Positions 62,967 through 64,000 of a DNA stretch of 64,000 bases are shown piece after piece. Under the pieces are notes generated by a model. The model made no database searches, had not been told where the DNA came from, and was given only the letters and a program-made list of their open reading frames with translations. The DNA is from Hyphomicrobiales bacterium (GTDB lineage: Bacteria; Pseudomonadota; Alphaproteobacteria; Rhizobiales; Rhizobiaceae). Position 1 is the first letter of the stretch; each line of letters begins with the position of its first letter. Both the position numbers and the translations under genes were made by a program. The DNA lies in the NCBI GenBank assembly GCA_017305935.1, contig JAFKJU010000020.1, forward strand, positions 62,001 through 126,000, given 5' to 3'.

Positions 62967-64000
62967 TCAGAACTCGATATGCATCTGGTCGATGGCCTGA
63001 TCGACGTCGGCGATGATGTCGTCGATATGCTCGATGCCGACCGAGAAACGCACGAGGCCGTCGACCACGCCCATCGCTTCACGCTCCTGGCTCGGAATAT
63101 CGAGGAAGGCCATGGTTGCCGGAACCTGCGTCGTGGTGCGCAAGCCGCCGAGGCTGGCGGCGAAGCAGCACAGCTTCAGCCGCTTGAGCAGGCGCGCGCC
63201 CGAGGGTTCGTCGACAACCTGGAAGGACAGCATCGCGCCGCCGCCCTTCAGTTGCTCGCTGGCCGACTCATAGTTCGGGTGCGAGGGCAGGCCGGGATAG
63301 AAGACGCGCTTGACCTTCGGATGGCTTTCGAGGTGCTTGGCGAGCGCCAAGGCGTTGGCGCACTGCTTTTCGAGGCGCAGCGCCAGCGTCTGGGCGCCGC
63401 GCAGCAGCAGCCAGGCATTGAAGGGCGAGAGCGGCGCGCCGAGCTTGTTCAGCGTGTTCCAGCGCACATCCTCCAGCCAGTCGGCCGGCAGGATGTCGGA
63501 TTTCAGCGTGATGACGCCGCCGACGGCATCGTTATGGCCGCCGATGAACTTGGTGGCGCTTTCGACGACGACGTCGACGCCGAATTCATGCGGGCGGCAG
63601 ACGGCCGGCGAGGCAAAGGTGTTGTCGCAGATGACGACGATGCCGCGCGCATGCGCGATCTCGACCAGCTTCTTCAGCGGCGGCACCTTCATCGTCGGGT
63701 TGGCGATGGCCTCGACATAAAGAACCTTGGTCTCGTCGGTGAAGGCGTTTTCGACGGCGCGCACGTCGGTGCAGTCGACGAGGCTGACCTTCAGGCCGAA
63801 ATCCTGGGCGCGGTGGTCGAAGAATTCATGCGTCGAGGAATAGGTGGTGAGATCGGCAACGACATGGTCGCCGGCCTTGAGGATGCCGAACAGCGCATGC
63901 GAGATCGCCGCCATGCCGGAGGCGGTGGCGAGGCAGGCGGTGCCGCCGGTCAACTGGGCGATGTGTTCTTCCAGCTTGTATTCGGTCGGGTTGCCGCAGC
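62967..64000 (-). CDS. Trans-sulfuration PLP enzyme (gamma-synthase/sulfhydrylase-like), 5' end outside the window
   Basis: The frame is open to the window edge (reading CGNPTEYKLEEHIAQL at the edge), so the N terminus, perhaps 80-90 residues, is missing; the visible part is about 344 aa. Conserved blocks: TASGMAAISHALF, VEAIANPTMKV, CDNTFASPAVCRP, the PLP Lys in VESATKFIGGHND, and a C-terminal LVRFSVGIEHIDDI. Likely a cystathionine gamma-synthase, O-acylhomoserine sulfhydrylase or methionine gamma-lyase; these cannot be told apart here. Confidence 0.9.
   Translation of the reverse strand, partial: CGNPTEYKLEEHIAQLTGGTACLATASGMAAISHALFGILKAGDHVVADLTTYSSTHEFFDHRAQDFGLKVSLVDCTDVRAVENAFTDETKVLYVEAIANPTMKVPPLKKLVEIAHARGIVVICDNTFASPAVCRPHEFGVDVVVESATKFIGGHNDAVGGVITLKSDILPADWLEDVRWNTLNKLGAPLSPFNAWLLLRGAQTLALRLEKQCANALALAKHLESHPKVKRVFYPGLPSHPNYESASEQLKGGGAMLSFQVVDEPSGARLLKRLKLCCFAASLGGLRTTTQVPATMAFLDIPSQEREAMGVVDGLVRFSVGIEHIDDIIADVDQAIDQMHIEF

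Noticed and set aside
1-64000. Mobile elements, prophage, CRISPR arrays, rRNA or tRNA genes
   Set aside because: No transposase, integrase, regularly spaced repeats or tRNA-like cloverleaf was recognised by eye. A covariance-model tRNA scan was not possible here, so a missed tRNA cannot be fully excluded.
35446-64000. The PLP enzymes at 35446-36621 and 62967-64000 as copies of one gene
   Set aside because: They share the trans-sulfuration fold but differ clearly in motif wording (SASKYLGGHSD versus SATKFIGGHND) and context, so they are distinct paralogues.

Overview
The window looks like a chromosomal segment of an alphaproteobacterium of the order Rhizobiales, probably Rhizobiaceae. The reasons are its high GC content, dense runs of genes joined by 4-bp ATGA stop/start overlaps, many ABC importers, an AtsE-type host-attachment protein, a fused SecDF, and a palindromic intergenic element of the kind common in rhizobia (7222-7275). 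No rRNA, tRNA, IS, integrase, prophage or CRISPR was seen. The genus cannot be fixed from the sequence alone.

Layout. 1-3721: end of an unknown gene, a bidirectional terminator, and a leftward kynurenine-to-anthraniloyl-CoA operon (aminobenzoate-CoA ligase, kynU, kynA). 3997-7676: copper locus with copZ plus a DUF454 membrane protein leftward, copA rightward, cueR, and two CueR-type operators in the copZ/copA divergent region. 7842-11424: a small unknown membrane protein, secDF and a host-attachment protein. 11501-21021: a leftward chemotaxis operon in the order STAS-cheY-cheA-cheW-mcp(broken)-mcp-cheW-cheR-cheB. 21359-23098: a divergent 579-aa cytoplasmic protein that combines CheZ-like phosphatase and CheY-docking motifs with a degenerate receptor hairpin. 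23223-31129: purC, then a TetR regulator with a complete tripartite RND efflux system. 31231-37337: a FadR-type regulator, a trans-sulfuration-fold PLP enzyme and a CUT1 sugar ABC importer. 37640-38811: a DUF475/TerC-like membrane protein with an overlapping upstream mini-ORF. 38971-41901: a 976-aa kinase/phospho-lyase fusion. 41905-47860: a dipeptide-type ABC importer with a DmpA-like (P1) aminopeptidase.

48045-62956 is an amino-sugar island. The leftward nagK-nagR(nagQ-like)-nagB-II-nagA operon is divergent from a rightward series of substrate-binding protein, two permeases, Gfo/Idh dehydrogenase, ATPase, ROK kinase, CutC, a second Gfo/Idh and a 2-hydroxyacid-type dehydrogenase. Three TGGTATT-containing elements lie in the divergent promoter and probably bind the GntR regulator. 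A leftward PfkB kinase and a truncated trans-sulfuration PLP enzyme close the window.

The observations most worth following are the CheZ-like hybrid next to a che operon that encodes no CheZ, CheC, CheX or CheD; the amber codon that truncates one of two receptors whose signalling domains are almost identical; the kinase/phospho-lyase fusion; the pairing of a PLP lyase-type enzyme with a sugar importer; and CutC sitting in an amino-sugar operon about 50 kb from the copper genes.
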